Source: Trissonchulus latispiculum
Taxonomy: Eukaryota > Nematoda > Enoplea > Enoplida > Ironidae
Assembly (NCBI GenBank): GCA_030248195.1
Contig: JASAND010013610.1
Span: 1 to 64,000, forward strand
Reading direction: 5' to 3'
Length of the DNA: 64,000 nucleotides
Positions within the stretch are counted from its first letter, which is position 1. The number at the start of each line of letters is the position of its first letter. Position numbers and translations under genes: made by a program. This document shows, piece by piece, positions 34,591 to 45,682 of the stretch. The notes under the pieces are model-generated. The model saw only the letters and a program-made list of their open reading frames with translations, was not told the origin of the DNA and did no database searches.

Positions 34591-34956
34591 GAACCGGCCC
34601 CTAAAAAACTTCTTTGTATTAGACCCTACTCAAAAAGAATACCCGGTTTGTTCAAAAGAGAAGAGTGGAAGGGTATGGAAGGAATTATAGCTCTTTGCAG
34701 TAAAACCTATTTCGCATGGGGTGAAACGAATAAGGTGAGTCATAAAGGTGTCAGTAAAAGCCTGAATCCATTCACTATTGAAGATTTTAAAGAGGTACTA
34801 AAAACTGGTTACACAAAGTCAGGGGAAAATAGGGGACTCAGTAATGTGAATAACGCCTTGATTATGTACCATCAAATTAAAAACGCTCTAAGTTATCTTT
34901 ACCCTAAACGCGAAGTGCAGAGTGACGGTGTTACTACGAGACCCTTACTTAAATAA
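34591..34956 (+). pseudogene. C-terminal fragment resembling a type B DNA polymerase of a selfish element
   Basis: The frame is open from just after a TGA at 34588-34590 to a stop after LLK. It reads PGLFKREEWKGMEGI, then LCSKTYFAWG, NKVSHKGVSK, FKEVL and ALSYLYPKREV. From memory this layout (PGLFK, then a CSK-Y segment, then KG-SK and F--VL) matches the C terminus of protein-primed type B DNA polymerases in Polinton/Maverick-like and related elements. No polymerase catalytic motifs are present, so this is only the tail. It begins six bases inside the unique core, at the inner edge of the left arm, which suggests that the duplication break cut an older polymerase gene. The family call rests on pattern memory. 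Confidence 0.45.
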
Positions 34957-36688
34957 ACCAACTACCTTAGATACTGACTGAAATGCATTTATAACTACTG
35001 AGAATAAGGCAATATAAGAAGAAGAAGAAGAAGTCGTATACTGAGAACCCCAAAAAAATAGAAAAATAGAAAACGACAAAAAAACAGAAAAACAAAACCC
35101 AAAAAACACCACTAATGCGGCCTGGGCGAAGGCTTCAAAGGTTCCCAGAATAAGCCCTTCCGGCAGAAGCCGGTAAAATCGCAGAGGGATGGTGATATTA
35201 CAGGGTGGAGCAATAGGGGTAGGGCTATGGGGTGATGAAGGGTGACAAGGATCAATAAAAAGGTTAGTGGTCCGGAAACTCTGGGAGGAGAATCTCAATC
35301 CAGGGATTACTGGTCGAAATGGCCCTCCTATACTACTCACGTACATTTGGAGGGTTATCTGGAGCATTTTGTTTTTAACGCATTTTCCGTGAAATTTTGA
35401 TTTCCAACGTTTTTGAACATTTATAAGATACTTAAAATTGCTTGAAAACTTAAAGAAACTGAGAAAGCGCCCCTGTACTATGCTATTTATGCATTTGTCT
35501 AACATTTGAATTCGACCATTTTTTAAAGATTGAACTTAAACCTGTTGTGTAATCCAAGCGAACTGGATTCTTCAAACCGCACATTGCTAGACTTTAGCAG
35601 TTAGCACTGTAGCGCAAATGTGATTCTCCAATTGGCTACCCGACAAGTAATTGTCGGAGGATCTGTTGTTCAATAGATAACGGACCTGGCTGTCAGGAAC
35701 CAGGACGGGGAAGCCTCGCCAAACTATAAAGTTATACAAATAAGAATAATATTCCTACCTGCCTAGTCTAACAACTAACCCTAACCTACCAAAATAACAA
35801 GGCCGTAATATAAATGATTTAATAAACGTACGTACATACATACAGTGGGCGTAAGCCCTGACAGACAGTCAATCCCAGACAAACAATACACACACGCAAC
35901 AATACAAACAAACCTGAGGGTTGATTGAACCCAGTACAGTGTACACCCCAGGGGGAGAAAGCGTAGGTGTTGAGGAGACACCGGAGCAAATACCCAAACG
36001 AAAGGAGATGTTAATCGGGCGACCGACGAGCGATTATAACCGACTGGAGTTGGGAAAGAAACTAACACAACTGATGTGTTGGGGAGTTTTCAAGGGAGAC
36101 CCCCAAAGTAGGCGGGGCTTAGAAAACCCACCCCCCAACCAGAAGTTGACATGTGCATACAGCGCCCCCAAGTTTGATCACCTACCCAATAGTTACATCC
36201 CACCTAACAACACCTCCCCGACCAACCAAACAGAATGATGACGTTAGCTAAAGCCAAGCAGTAGCTAAGGGCCGAAAAAGTATTGGGTGTGTAACAACAA
36301 AGTGACAATACATAAATGAATGATTTACATACTATCTCTACAGCACCATCTACTATTTCTGAAAGTTTGAAACAGATTGGTTGATAATTATTCCGAGTAA
36401 TGCAAGTGCCCCTTAAATTCTTCGGTGCAGTTTATTGTCGCAAATATATCAGTATTGTCGTCATAAGGGCAACCCCGGCTACGAAAAGACAATGTTTATT
36501 ACAAAGCTCAATTAACTCAATTAAATAGTTTTCATCAGCACGTATCCTCTCTCACCATTTTCTTTGGGTTGGCCTCCGGTCAAGCCGATAAGTCGTAAGC
36601 AGAGAGCATTGTTATCATGTGCAGAGGAGTGATTTTTATGCTGGATGACTGATTCTCTCTATTGTGCTTCCTTTTTAAGGTTATTCAA
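34957..36688. other. core interval upstream of receptor gene, no gene recognised
   Basis: Contains a GAA run (35014-35033), A-rich sequence and, at 35640-35710, a segment with weak tRNA-like features (see the rejected list). The 186-codon minus-strand frame (34945-35505) and the frames at 35781-36238 lack domains and look like chance openings. Confidence 0.4.
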
Positions 36689-37801
36689 ATGGACTCACTG
36701 TTTGCGCAAGAAAGGTTATACTTAAGCACACAAGGGCTCATGACAGCACTCCTCGTACAATTATCCTTTTCCAGATTCTATCAGGATTTGTTAGCTCTTC
36801 TAACCGTTTTTCGTTTGCTTTCATTCGTTGATTCTTTGACTAGGCTATTAGTATTCTTTGAGATGCTGTCTAATTTGACTAACTTTTCTCACAGAGCCAC
36901 CTCAATCCTATCATTGATTGGAGGCAGCTATTTTCTGTGTATAGGACTAATTACCGTTCTTTTGGATACAGTCATCGTCTGGTCCATTGTGACTTCAAAA
37001 CAGCTAAGGAGGCGAAAAGAGATGGTACTTGTTGTGATGCAATGCACAAGCGATGGTATCTACAGTTTCGGTTCGGTGGCTAACTTTCCCAGAGTTCTGG
37101 ACAGTTACATGACTGACAGCTATCATGTTTCAGTATCCCGTTGGGACTGCATTCTCCAAGTCTACAACTTTTTCTACATTTTTGGATCACAATTTTCAGC
37201 ACTGATCGATTTGGTTGTGGCTTCGGATCGCCTGGTTGCTGTCTGGCGTATGCAATTCTACGTGAACCTAGGAATTGAATATCTTATTGCGGCAACAACC
37301 GTGGCTTTATTGTTGTCTCTGATGTCGTATATGATAGCACTATATTTATCCTACACTGCAAGTGACAGTCTGAAATCGGTCAAATATGCCTGTCCTAGTG
37401 TCTGGGCGTCTACCGAAGAATATGGTACTTTTTATCCAGTTTTCGTTGGCACAGTTGAATTTGTTGCTATTTTGCAGTATTTAGTTGTTGTGGCATTCCT
37501 GAAAAAATATCTGGAGAAAGCCAAACGCAATGGAACCGTATTCAGGATACAGCAGAAACGACAGATTCAAATTACCAAAACAATGATTGTAATTGTTGGT
37601 TGCAGTGTAGCGTTGCACGTTATTCCTTGGATTCTGCAATCAGTTGTCAACAATTTAGATATCAAATATTTTGCGGAATATACAGTTTATTCTTTATTTA
37701 GTCTTATAGTTCTCAATCCTATGATAAACTCCCTCATATTTCTGCGAAGGTTAACTACTGTTCGGAAAGCAGTTTTCAACCTATTTTATTGTGTCAACTA
37801 G
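36689..37801 (+). CDS. seven-transmembrane receptor A, rhodopsin-like
   Basis: The ATG at 36689 gives 370 residues with seven hydrophobic spans. After TM3 comes ASDRLVAVWR (DRY position, Tyr replaced by Leu). A basic segment QQKRQIQITKT precedes TM6, and NPMINSL in TM7 is the NPxxY position without Tyr. It is a predicted plasma-membrane G-protein-coupled receptor; the ligand is unknown. The start is uncertain. The ATG at 36863 would give 312 residues with two N-glycosylation sequons (NLT, NFS) right before TM1. A good branch/acceptor (CTAAC...TTTTCTCACAG, ending 36894) could instead make 36895 the start of a coding exon, so the first 60-70 residues may not be translated. It faces receptor B across 1.1 kb in the core of the inverted duplication, but the two proteins are not close copies. 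Confidence 0.8.
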   Translation: MDSLFAQERLYLSTQGLMTALLVQLSFSRFYQDLLALLTVFRLLSFVDSLTRLLVFFEMLSNLTNFSHRATSILSLIGGSYFLCIGLITVLLDTVIVWSIVTSKQLRRRKEMVLVVMQCTSDGIYSFGSVANFPRVLDSYMTDSYHVSVSRWDCILQVYNFFYIFGSQFSALIDLVVASDRLVAVWRMQFYVNLGIEYLIAATTVALLLSLMSYMIALYLSYTASDSLKSVKYACPSVWASTEEYGTFYPVFVGTVEFVAILQYLVVVAFLKKYLEKAKRNGTVFRIQQKRQIQITKTMIVIVGCSVALHVIPWILQSVVNNLDIKYFAEYTVYSLFSLIVLNPMINSLIFLRRLTTVRKAVFNLFYCVN

Positions 37802-38903
37802 ACTGCTTGTTTCTTGTGTTTGTTCTTGTTGCCAAGGAAAGGAAATGCGTGAAGAAAATCAGTCTAATTTTACTTACGTTTAACCCTTACTGGATTACAA
37901 AAATGAAAGACAAAGTCTGCTTGATTGAATATATTACCTAAGGATGCAAGTTTGCGGTTTAATGCATCGGAGTGTGTAAGAAGACTGCCCATTCTCAGAA
38001 CAGCAATTATATACTACTTCTACATTGTTTTGACCCTACTATTTTAATTCCCGAAATTTGATCTGATCCCGAAGATTGATTGTAAATTGGCCATTTAGTG
38101 AGACTCTGCTAGTTAGACTTTGGTCTTGACAATTGAGCATACTTTACATTGCCCATTTATCTTGTCTGAGATTCACTTGACTGCATAAAGTCCCGACTGT
38201 CATATATATGTCGTAGTGCCATGCCCGAAAAAGGCCACCCATGAAACTATTTTGCCTAGAACAGATAACCAATTATCATCATGAACAAGTTCTCTGTACT
38301 TTATATGTTGTGTATGTATATTGATAAAAGTTATAGATTTCATGATTTCGTAAATGAAACGCAAGGCGCCCAGGCTACAAGTTAGTACCTCAACTGATTT
38401 TCAACAAACCTTGTCGGTACTCAGAAAAACAGAATCGTGATGTCATGATCTCGCGGACGCAAATACGGCGCTGGCTTTTTCTTGTTGGTTGTTTTCATGC
38501 CACTGCTCCTGCTTTTGTCAGAATCGGTCCTGCGAGCGAACGCGTTTTAATGAGGCGCTGAGCTGTGTTGAACGATGATGCGAAAGTTCTACATTAAAAA
38601 ATTTCAATGTAATTACCGATAAGAGTTCCCGATGGAATCTATCCACAAATCATCATCCAATCTTCGAAGTAGCCTAGTTTGGAATTATCAGCATCTAAAT
38701 ATATCATGACGCAAAATCCTTCTATCGATGGATCACTATAGTGGTCTGCCTACTCAAGGATTAAAGGCAAGCAAACTTACAGGTGAAAAACCTTGGTTGT
38801 TGAATAATACACAAAGAAATAATGACTAATTTTAGATAACTTAATTTACTGTGATCAAACGTTTTGCTTTTACAACCGTATCAACTTCCATTTATAAACA
38901 GTA
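37802..38903. other. intergenic between convergent receptor genes
   Basis: Unique-looking sequence that must hold the 3' ends of both receptor transcripts. No other gene is seen. Confidence 0.5.
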
Positions 38904-39938
38904 CTACAACGACGTCTCTACAAACGAATGTCCGCTAAAACTGCTGTGATTAGGAAATTTCTCAGATTTTATATTATTTCTTCTTCCTATGTTGTATTTC
39001 TGAGATGCTGTGAAACAATCTGTACATTTGCAAATCCAGTTGCTTGCTATGAGGCCGGCTTTTTCACGAAAGTGGGAATTAAAGGCAAAATAAAAGAAAA
39101 AATTAACACCGTAGCTAAGTCCAAAAACGCAGACAATCCAATAAGCTGTGACGCCATGAGTAGGAAACCGCACTCTTTGATTGAAATAGATAGGCGGAGG
39201 AATTGTGCAGAGAATAAAAGCAATGAAGCATAAAACCATCATTAGGGAACCTCGTGCCCGATTCTGAACTTGTCGGCGCAGGGAAGGCTTAGTTGCCAAG
39301 ATTTTTATAAAAATTGAGATGTATGAAAATAGTATAAGCACAGCTGGAATGTACACAAAACAACAATCGAAGATCATTTTCCATAAGAACAATTTAGAAT
39401 TTATTATACAAATTCCATAAGTTGGCAAAACGGTGAACAAGTCTGAAACATATCCTGCCCCGATGCCAAAGCATACTGTGATTGGTAATAAGATGCTATA
39501 AATTATCCAGCAAATCAGACACCATTTTAATGTCAGATGCATTTTATAGTATTGCGGGGCAAAAACTGCTAGAAATCTGGTAACAGCAATCAGTACTTGT
39601 CCATTGTTCGATGAAACTGGAAAAGAGAAAATGAATGCACCCAGCCAGCGACACAGAGATTTTAAATGATAAAAATCCTCTAAATAGCTGGACTTTGATG
39701 GTCCCACAGTTATGGCAAGAATTCCAAGAGGAAGCCCATAAGAAAAACAGGCAGTCATGTCTCCAACAGCAAGCAGTGCTATTAAACTGAACAGTTTTTG
39801 TTTCTTTAACTCCGTTTTCATAATGACAGTTGCAATAAATAAATTCAACAGTCCCAGGAGTAGCATAATAAGTATAATTAGGATACCGCTTACAGTGACA
39901 ATTAGTTCCGATGATACTGTTACGTTTGTAACTGCCAT
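38904..39938 (-). CDS. seven-transmembrane receptor B, rhodopsin-like
   Basis: Read from the ATG at 39938, this gives 344 residues with two N-terminal sequons region (VTNVTVSS contains NVT) and seven membrane spans. TM2 has GD, TM3 begins after a conserved-position Cys (KSLCRWLG), the DRY position is TRFLAVF, TM6 has CTIPPP, and TM7 ends NFFFYFAF in place of NPxxY. A Ser/Thr-rich tail follows. The open frame extends 27 codons upstream, but an acceptor (TTTGTTTGCAG|G) ends 9 bases before this ATG, so a 5' non-coding exon is likely and the upstream codons are probably intron. The rest is intronless. Ligand and subfamily are unknown. It is convergent with receptor A inside the duplication core. 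Confidence 0.85.
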   Translation of the reverse strand: MAVTNVTVSSELIVTVSGILIILIMLLLGLLNLFIATVIMKTELKKQKLFSLIALLAVGDMTACFSYGLPLGILAITVGPSKSSYLEDFYHLKSLCRWLGAFIFSFPVSSNNGQVLIAVTRFLAVFAPQYYKMHLTLKWCLICWIIYSILLPITVCFGIGAGYVSDLFTVLPTYGICIINSKLFLWKMIFDCCFVYIPAVLILFSYISIFIKILATKPSLRRQVQNRARGSLMMVLCFIAFILCTIPPPIYFNQRVRFPTHGVTAYWIVCVFGLSYGVNFFFYFAFNSHFREKAGLIASNWICKCTDCFTASQKYNIGRRNNIKSEKFPNHSSFSGHSFVETSL

Positions 39939-40183
39939 CTGACGTTCCTGCAAACAAGATAACAGCAACAACTTAAATTGCAACCAAAACCTGAGAAACA
40001 ATACCAAGAGTATTATCACTTCCCTACCAGTACGGGGTCTAAGCGAAAGTCAAGCTATGCATAGTACCACGTAAAGTATAAGATCAGATAATCCCACAAT
40101 TCGTAACATGGTCAGGATTACATTGTACAATGTGCCTGACCCACGTTTGACCCAGATGACTTAGATATTTGCTAGCATACTGT

Positions 40184-40331
40184 GAAAGGTTGAAATCAGG
40201 ATCTGAACGATGTGAAAAGTGTCCAGGGCGGGGATCGAACCACCAAGCTTTGGATTTTTAGTTGAACGCCCTACCACTGAGCCACATCCCCGGACGTTGA
40301 GACTAATTTGATACGCTGATTTCAACCTTTC
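40184..40331 (-). mobile_element. 148-bp inverted-repeat element carrying tRNA-like promoter boxes
   Basis: Perfect 16-bp inverted ends (GAAAGGTTGAAATCAG at 40184 and its complement ending 40331) enclose, on the minus strand, box A TGGCTCAGTGG (40274-40284) and box B GGTTCGATCCC (40231-40241) 32 bp apart. GTCC...GGAC forms an acceptor-like pairing. The anticodon and T stems do not pair well, so it is not a functional tRNA. It is better read as a tRNA-derived SINE or pseudogene packaged between inverted repeats. Confidence 0.75.
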
Positions 40332-41074
40332 GAAGTTGCTGATATTTAGCAATATCAAGAAAGCATAATAGGACAGGAGTGTGTCCAGACTCCGTCTCTT
40401 CGAATCAGTTACTTCTGGCCCTTTTTCAGCAAAGTATTGTGCATTTGTTGGTCATTGTTTGTGTATGCTTATGAGATAAATTCATAGATCACATTACAAC
40501 AGTTCTGTTGTAATTTACAACGTAATTGTAAATAGAGAAATTTCTTGATTTCCTAAGTGCTCACTTTAGGAGAGGAGGGTCAGTCAAATCAATAGCTTGA
40601 CACTTGCAATAACCAGGATTGATATTTAATAATTAATGCAATACATTTCTACCAACCAACTTTCCCTGAACTCTTTCAAAAGTTAAGCTTCTTTTTCGAG
40701 GAGCAGTAAGTCACTGCTTGAGAAAAATTCAATAAGTAAAACGGATATTGAATGCTCTCTGCCTTCATGTTGCTTCATGTTAAATTAATTCAGAACGTTA
40801 AAGATGATTATAAAGAATTTACGCAAGACCGTTTTACCCCCACATCCAGTTCTAATGAAACGTGAAGTTCTCCCCCACTGAAAAATGTAAGTACAATAGC
40901 AGTCAAGTCACACGGAAAATCAAGGGTCGCAGTTCTAATGGATTATTTCCAAAATTGTTGTTATGGCTTAGCGTTGGAAAAAAGCATAAGAATAGCGTTG
41001 GAAAATAAGACGATTTTGCGGGCCGGGCCGGCCCGCGGGCCGATGCCGTGCTTCGGTTGATGCTACGAAGCTTT
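40332..41074. other. core interval up to the right arm, no gene recognised
   Basis: AT-rich with a GC-rich palindromic patch (GGGCCGGGCCGGCCCGCGGGCC, 41021-41042 region) about 40 bp from the right-arm inner edge at 41075. Confidence 0.45.
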
Positions 41075-42059
41075 GATGCACGACAGTCAAAAATGTTCAT
41101 TCCTTTATTTCAGTCTTCTGATTTATGAATCTTTTACTTTCTACTGCAATCGCTCACACTTTAGCGGTTTATAATAGATAGGATTTTTGTTACTGATTGT
41201 TTGCATCACGTTTCCGCTTTTCATTTCAATCGAAATATCTTTTTGCTTAAGGTTTTTCGATGCGTAGGCCCAGTCAGGCTTAAGAATTGCTTTGGGTGAA
41301 AACACGCAAGCAATGGCAGTTCAGACAGTCGAAAGGTATAAAGCTGTCCTAGTTTTGGGAGTCCAAAATGAGCGTTTCCGAGAAAATCAGGTTTTTCAAA
41401 ATTACTGCCAAATCTTGTTTACAATCTTCTCTTAGTTATACTCGATCGATACACAGTTTCTTTGCACATTTTATCGGTTTATTGGAGCTCGTTGCTTGAA
41501 GCTAGAGATTTGGCCGAAAAACCATTTTGGCGAAACTGCTATTATTTTGTTTTCAACATCGATTTCCTAAAAACTGCCCTATAGATTCGCGTGATTTTTG
41601 GCAGAATGAAAATTCGCACTAATGCGGATGGACAAATAAATTTTTGTTTGAGATAAAACGTCTCCAGTTCAGAGAAAACTCAATGCGATGAGTGATTGCA
41701 TCCAATGCTTGATGAAGGACGGCTGCAGTTTTGAAATTTGTTGTTCATGTTAATTTTTGAAATAAACAAGTTCACCACGTTTGTAATGTAAATTTGCAAG
41801 GAAGCAACAGTGGTGAAGAGGATATTCTAGTATGAAATATTCCTTGAGTATCATATATTTTCGTGAAAGTTTAAAGTAAACGGTGAAGCAAATTCTAACT
41901 TAGCTAATTACGTGGTTTGTCAATATGGAGTAACTAGTTGAGAATTCGAAGTTCAGTTGGAGTTAGTTAGGTATTGTAGTTGGTCGGGCGTGGGATTTGC
42001 ATATCTCTGGCAGCTGAGACGTATTCGGGGTTGTTACTTTTCTACGATTAGTCGGTCCT

Positions 42060-43500
42060 ATTCGTTGTATGGTGTGCGCGCAAGATCTGTCGAAGGTCTT
42101 CGACTGCGTTGAACTTGACATTCTAATTACCGACTTTCTCCACTCCACGCTCCCCAGCTATATCACTCGATGGCTTAGTTGCTATCACAGAGGTCTTCAG
42201 GCAATCACAATCTTCCGTGACGTAAGGTCACGTGCCAGGATAGTCCGCTTTGAGGTACCCCAAGGAAGCATCATCTCACAGGTCCAATTCAATTTCTACT
42301 TGTCAGGACTCCCCCGCCCTCCTGAAAGGGTCTCAATTGTCAGCTATGCTGACTATGTGCCCGTTTTCAGCACTGGCCTTCTCGTTCTCATCCCGCCAGT
42401 CGTGGACAAGATCAACGAATACTTACCACTACAGGCCCAACACTTCCTCGACCGAAAACGTATCATTTCCACCACCAAATGCACAGTCACTCTCGCCACA
42501 CCTCATACCAAATAGGCAACCCTGTATTCCCAGGTCAGAATATGGAATGATACGCTCCCTCTGGAACCAAGACCCAAGATTATTGGTGTGACTTTCGTTC
42601 GACACGGTGTATACCTTTGTTCCACGTTGCAAATACATTCTAGGGTGAAGCCTCAAGGGTCTAGTAAGGGTCTAGTGAGCCTCTCCGTCTAGTCTCAACA
42701 GAATCCAGGTTTCCCAAAACGCAGCCTTGCGTATTGCTACCGGCTGCCATAAAATGTCTTCAGTTGAGCACCGCCACCAGGAGTGCTGCATTCTCCCCGT
42801 TGAAGATCGCAACTGCCTCCTATCCACCCAGTTTACTGCGGCATGCAAAGAACGAGCCATCCCTGCCACGCTCTCACCCAGGAACTACCCGCCCCTCGGA
42901 ACATGAACCGTCATCCATTCCATAGTCATTCACAGCAGCTCGCAGCTGTCGACGGTGCTCTCGGTCTGAACTCTGACACCAAAGATGTACAATGGCTCCA
43001 CAATAACACCGTCAAGCAGTCCACCGCCAACCTGGGCAACAATAGAGTCCTGGTGCAACACTCCCCATAAATTGACAAATCAGAAATGACCCTGCCCTGA
43101 GGTACCCGAACTACCCTAGCTCAACTGAGGTCTGGCCACTGCAGACTGTTAAATTTTTACCGGAATCGACTGGACTCGGGCATAGCGAATGTGTGCCCAA
43201 ACTGCGGCGCCACACCTATGACACTAACCATCTCTTTAAATACTCAGCCTGTCCTAGTGACCTCACAGCTGAACATCTTTGGACTAATCCCACCGAGATC
43301 ACTGGAGCGATGTGCCTGGAGTTGTCGAACTGAACGCGGCTACCAGCTACAGAAATAATAACAACAACAACAACAATCGCGGCCTGCCGGAAAAACCCCG
43401 GCCAGCTCAAACACTACTAAGGAGCAACAAAACAAAGCTACTTCAAGACAGGCGAGCAAATGAGACAATCCAACTGAATAGGAGGGGGAGATTTTAGAGA
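42060..43500 (+). pseudogene. decayed LINE (non-LTR retrotransposon), RT and 3' end
   Basis: The frame at 42069-42515 has DLSKVFDCVELDILITDF, VPQGSIISQVQFNFYLSGL and SYADYVPVFST. These correspond to the LINE reverse-transcriptase motifs DLSKAFD, PQGS-SP-LFN and YADD, with the catalytic pair changed to AD-Y. Farther down, shifted frames give CPNCGA and then DTNHLFKYSACPS and TAEHLWTNPTEI, a Cys/His C-terminal motif known in Jockey/CR1-like LINEs. Stops and frameshifts make it inactive. The left arm keeps only the last part (33770-33880), so the LINE was there before the duplication and was cut back on the left. Confidence 0.75.
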
Positions 43501-43566
43501 GCCACAAGGGGTGAGTCTTAAATTCCCCCCCCCCCAGCCAATAGCAACATAACACATATGTATATG

Positions 43567-44261
43567 TGGTAGCAAGATAGTGAAATTGGCAAGATAGTTA
43601 TCTTGCTAAGAGTTTGGCAAGATAGTTATCTTGCTAAAATTTTAGCAAGATAACTATCTTGCCACGAAATTTAGCAAGATTACTATCTTGCCAAAATTGT
43701 TGGTAAGATAGTAATCTTACTAGAATTTAGCAAGATAGTCATCTTACCAGTTTCAGTATGAAAGGTGTCATCAATTTGGAAACAAAGGCAGTCATTTAAA
43801 GAGTTTAACTCAAGGGGGGAACTTTCGCAAAATTAAAAACTAACCATATGCTGTATCTGGACGTATTATTTTATCTGGACGTATTATAATATTTGTTACC
43901 TTCGCAATAATGCAAATTCTGTGCATTTTCTATTACAAATATAATTTCAGCAACAATAAAGAACACAATGACCAGAGTTTAATTCTTGTGAAAGTCCCCC
44001 CCTTGCATTAAACTCAGGAATAGGGTATACTAATGACTTTCTTTGTTTCCAAATTGAAAACATGTTTCATACTAAAACTAGTAAGATGACTATCTTGCTA
44101 AATTCTAGAAAGATTACTATCTTACCAACAATTTTGGCAAGATAGTAATCTTGCTAAATTTCGTGGCAAGATAGTTATCTCGCTAAAATTTTAGCAAGAT
44201 AACTATCTTGCCAAACTCTTAGCAAGATAACTATCTTGCCAATTTCACTATCTTGCTACCA
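43567..44261. mobile_element. element built of self-palindromic GCAAGATA units
   Basis: The ends TGGTAGCAAGATAGTGAAAT and its complement bracket two mirrored arms of about 200 bp. Each arm is a string of 18-bp self-palindromes such as GCAAGATAGTTATCTTGC separated by short spacers. The 250-bp centre has no gene. The left arm has the intact empty site at 33636-33650 (CACATATACGCACAGG as complement), and a short direct repeat CACATAT flanks the insertion here. Confidence 0.9.
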
Positions 44262-45058
44262 CATATACACACAGGTGAACTACCCAATAGAGATTGGACG
44301 CCTAACTCAACCCAGCCTTTAACGATCAACTAGTGTATACGTGGCTGTAGGTCAGCAGCTAGCTAGGAGGAAGAAGAAGATAATTGAGCGTTACACTCAT
44401 AAGGGAGTATGTATATCCCCTTCAACATAAAAATTCTTCAGCTAAAATTAATTTAGCCAAGCAAATAGGCTCAAACAGTTGGCGTGGTCAGTGTTTGCAT
44501 TGGTGTCAAGCTTTCCTTTCTACATTATGGAGCATGATTAAAGACAAGAAATCAAGTTAAGAAAAAGGCTGCAGTTGCTCCAAACCTTCTCCGTCAATTT
44601 TACGTTTACTTCACGTTTAATTTAACCAGGATACGTATTAAGTGATACTCTTGGGTTACAAAAAAGTATACTACAGTGTTGGTGATGCTTCCAATGCATG
44701 CCTTAATAATTCAATGCAAAAATTATTGAAAAAGGCTGTCTGTATTTCGCGGTGGGGCGGGGGTAATCTGAATCCTTAATATGTAAAATATTGCAAAATG
44801 CGAAATAACATTATGCTAAATTGATGAATCAATTTAGAAAACTAGATATACACAAGTCCAAGCTCGGAAGTGCGCAAATGATGAATCTTGTCTTTGCTTA
44901 TATATTCAGCTTCCGTGTATGATAGACTGGCACATTTAAAGCGGTCAGGCAGAGTTTGATTTTTTTGGTTCCGTGTTGGTGCGTACGCAATACAAGTATT
45001 TTATGCACGTGTAATTACAAATATTAGCTAGCGTTTACATGTATTTATGTATATGTGT

Positions 45059-45175
<117 letters not shown>

Positions 45176-45607
45176 CGGCACAGTTGCATGACAAAAAGAA
45201 TGAGTAGTTTCACATTTAATTTTCTGCACTCAAAAGGTCTATTGATATACCTTTTCAGCCATGATTTGGTCATAATTTAGAATTTTGGCTCTTTTTCAAT
45301 TTAAAATGTCAAATTTCTGCACAAATAATAGTAAAAATTCGAAACTTTGAATTAATATTCAATTGATATATTAATATAATATTCAATTTATGTCATACTT
45401 TAACAAACTGCAACTGCCTACTTCAGATAAAACCGGGTCAGTTCGGGTCACTATATGGACTATTGGACCGGGTCACCGGGCCACTAGGTCAGAAGGCCTC
45501 ATCTGGCCTTATCCCGATATTCTTAATTTTGAAATTTTTTGTTACTTTACATTTATTTTTATGGATATTTGACAAGTTTCCAGCAGGGTATTTATTAGGG
45601 GTTTTTC

Positions 45608-45682
45608 CGGGGAGGGGTTTCCCAGGGGCCCCCGGGACCGGGGGCGGGGGGGGGGGGGGGAGAAATTTTCGGGGGGGGGGGC
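45608..45682 (+). other. G-tract cluster, possible G-quadruplex
   Basis: Runs of 4, 5, 5, 16 and 11 or so consecutive G lie within about 75 bases (GGGGAGGGG, GGGGGC, then long G runs). The left arm near 28470 has only a short C run. Confidence 0.6.

Noticed and set aside
34945..35505. 186-codon minus-strand frame with a hydrophobic stretch
   Set aside because: Its C-terminal part translates A/T-rich low-complexity sequence and a GAA run. No domain, and it overlaps the polymerase-like fragment on the other strand.
35640..35710. tRNA-Asp-like segment (D-arm-like GATAACGG, loop CTGTCAG)
   Set aside because: The anticodon stem needs extra bases, the T arm is poor and no acceptor stem closes. 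At most it is an old tRNA-derived relic.
35921..36238. 105-codon Pro/Asn-rich frame
   Set aside because: Begins at a TTG, has low complexity and no domain or splice context.
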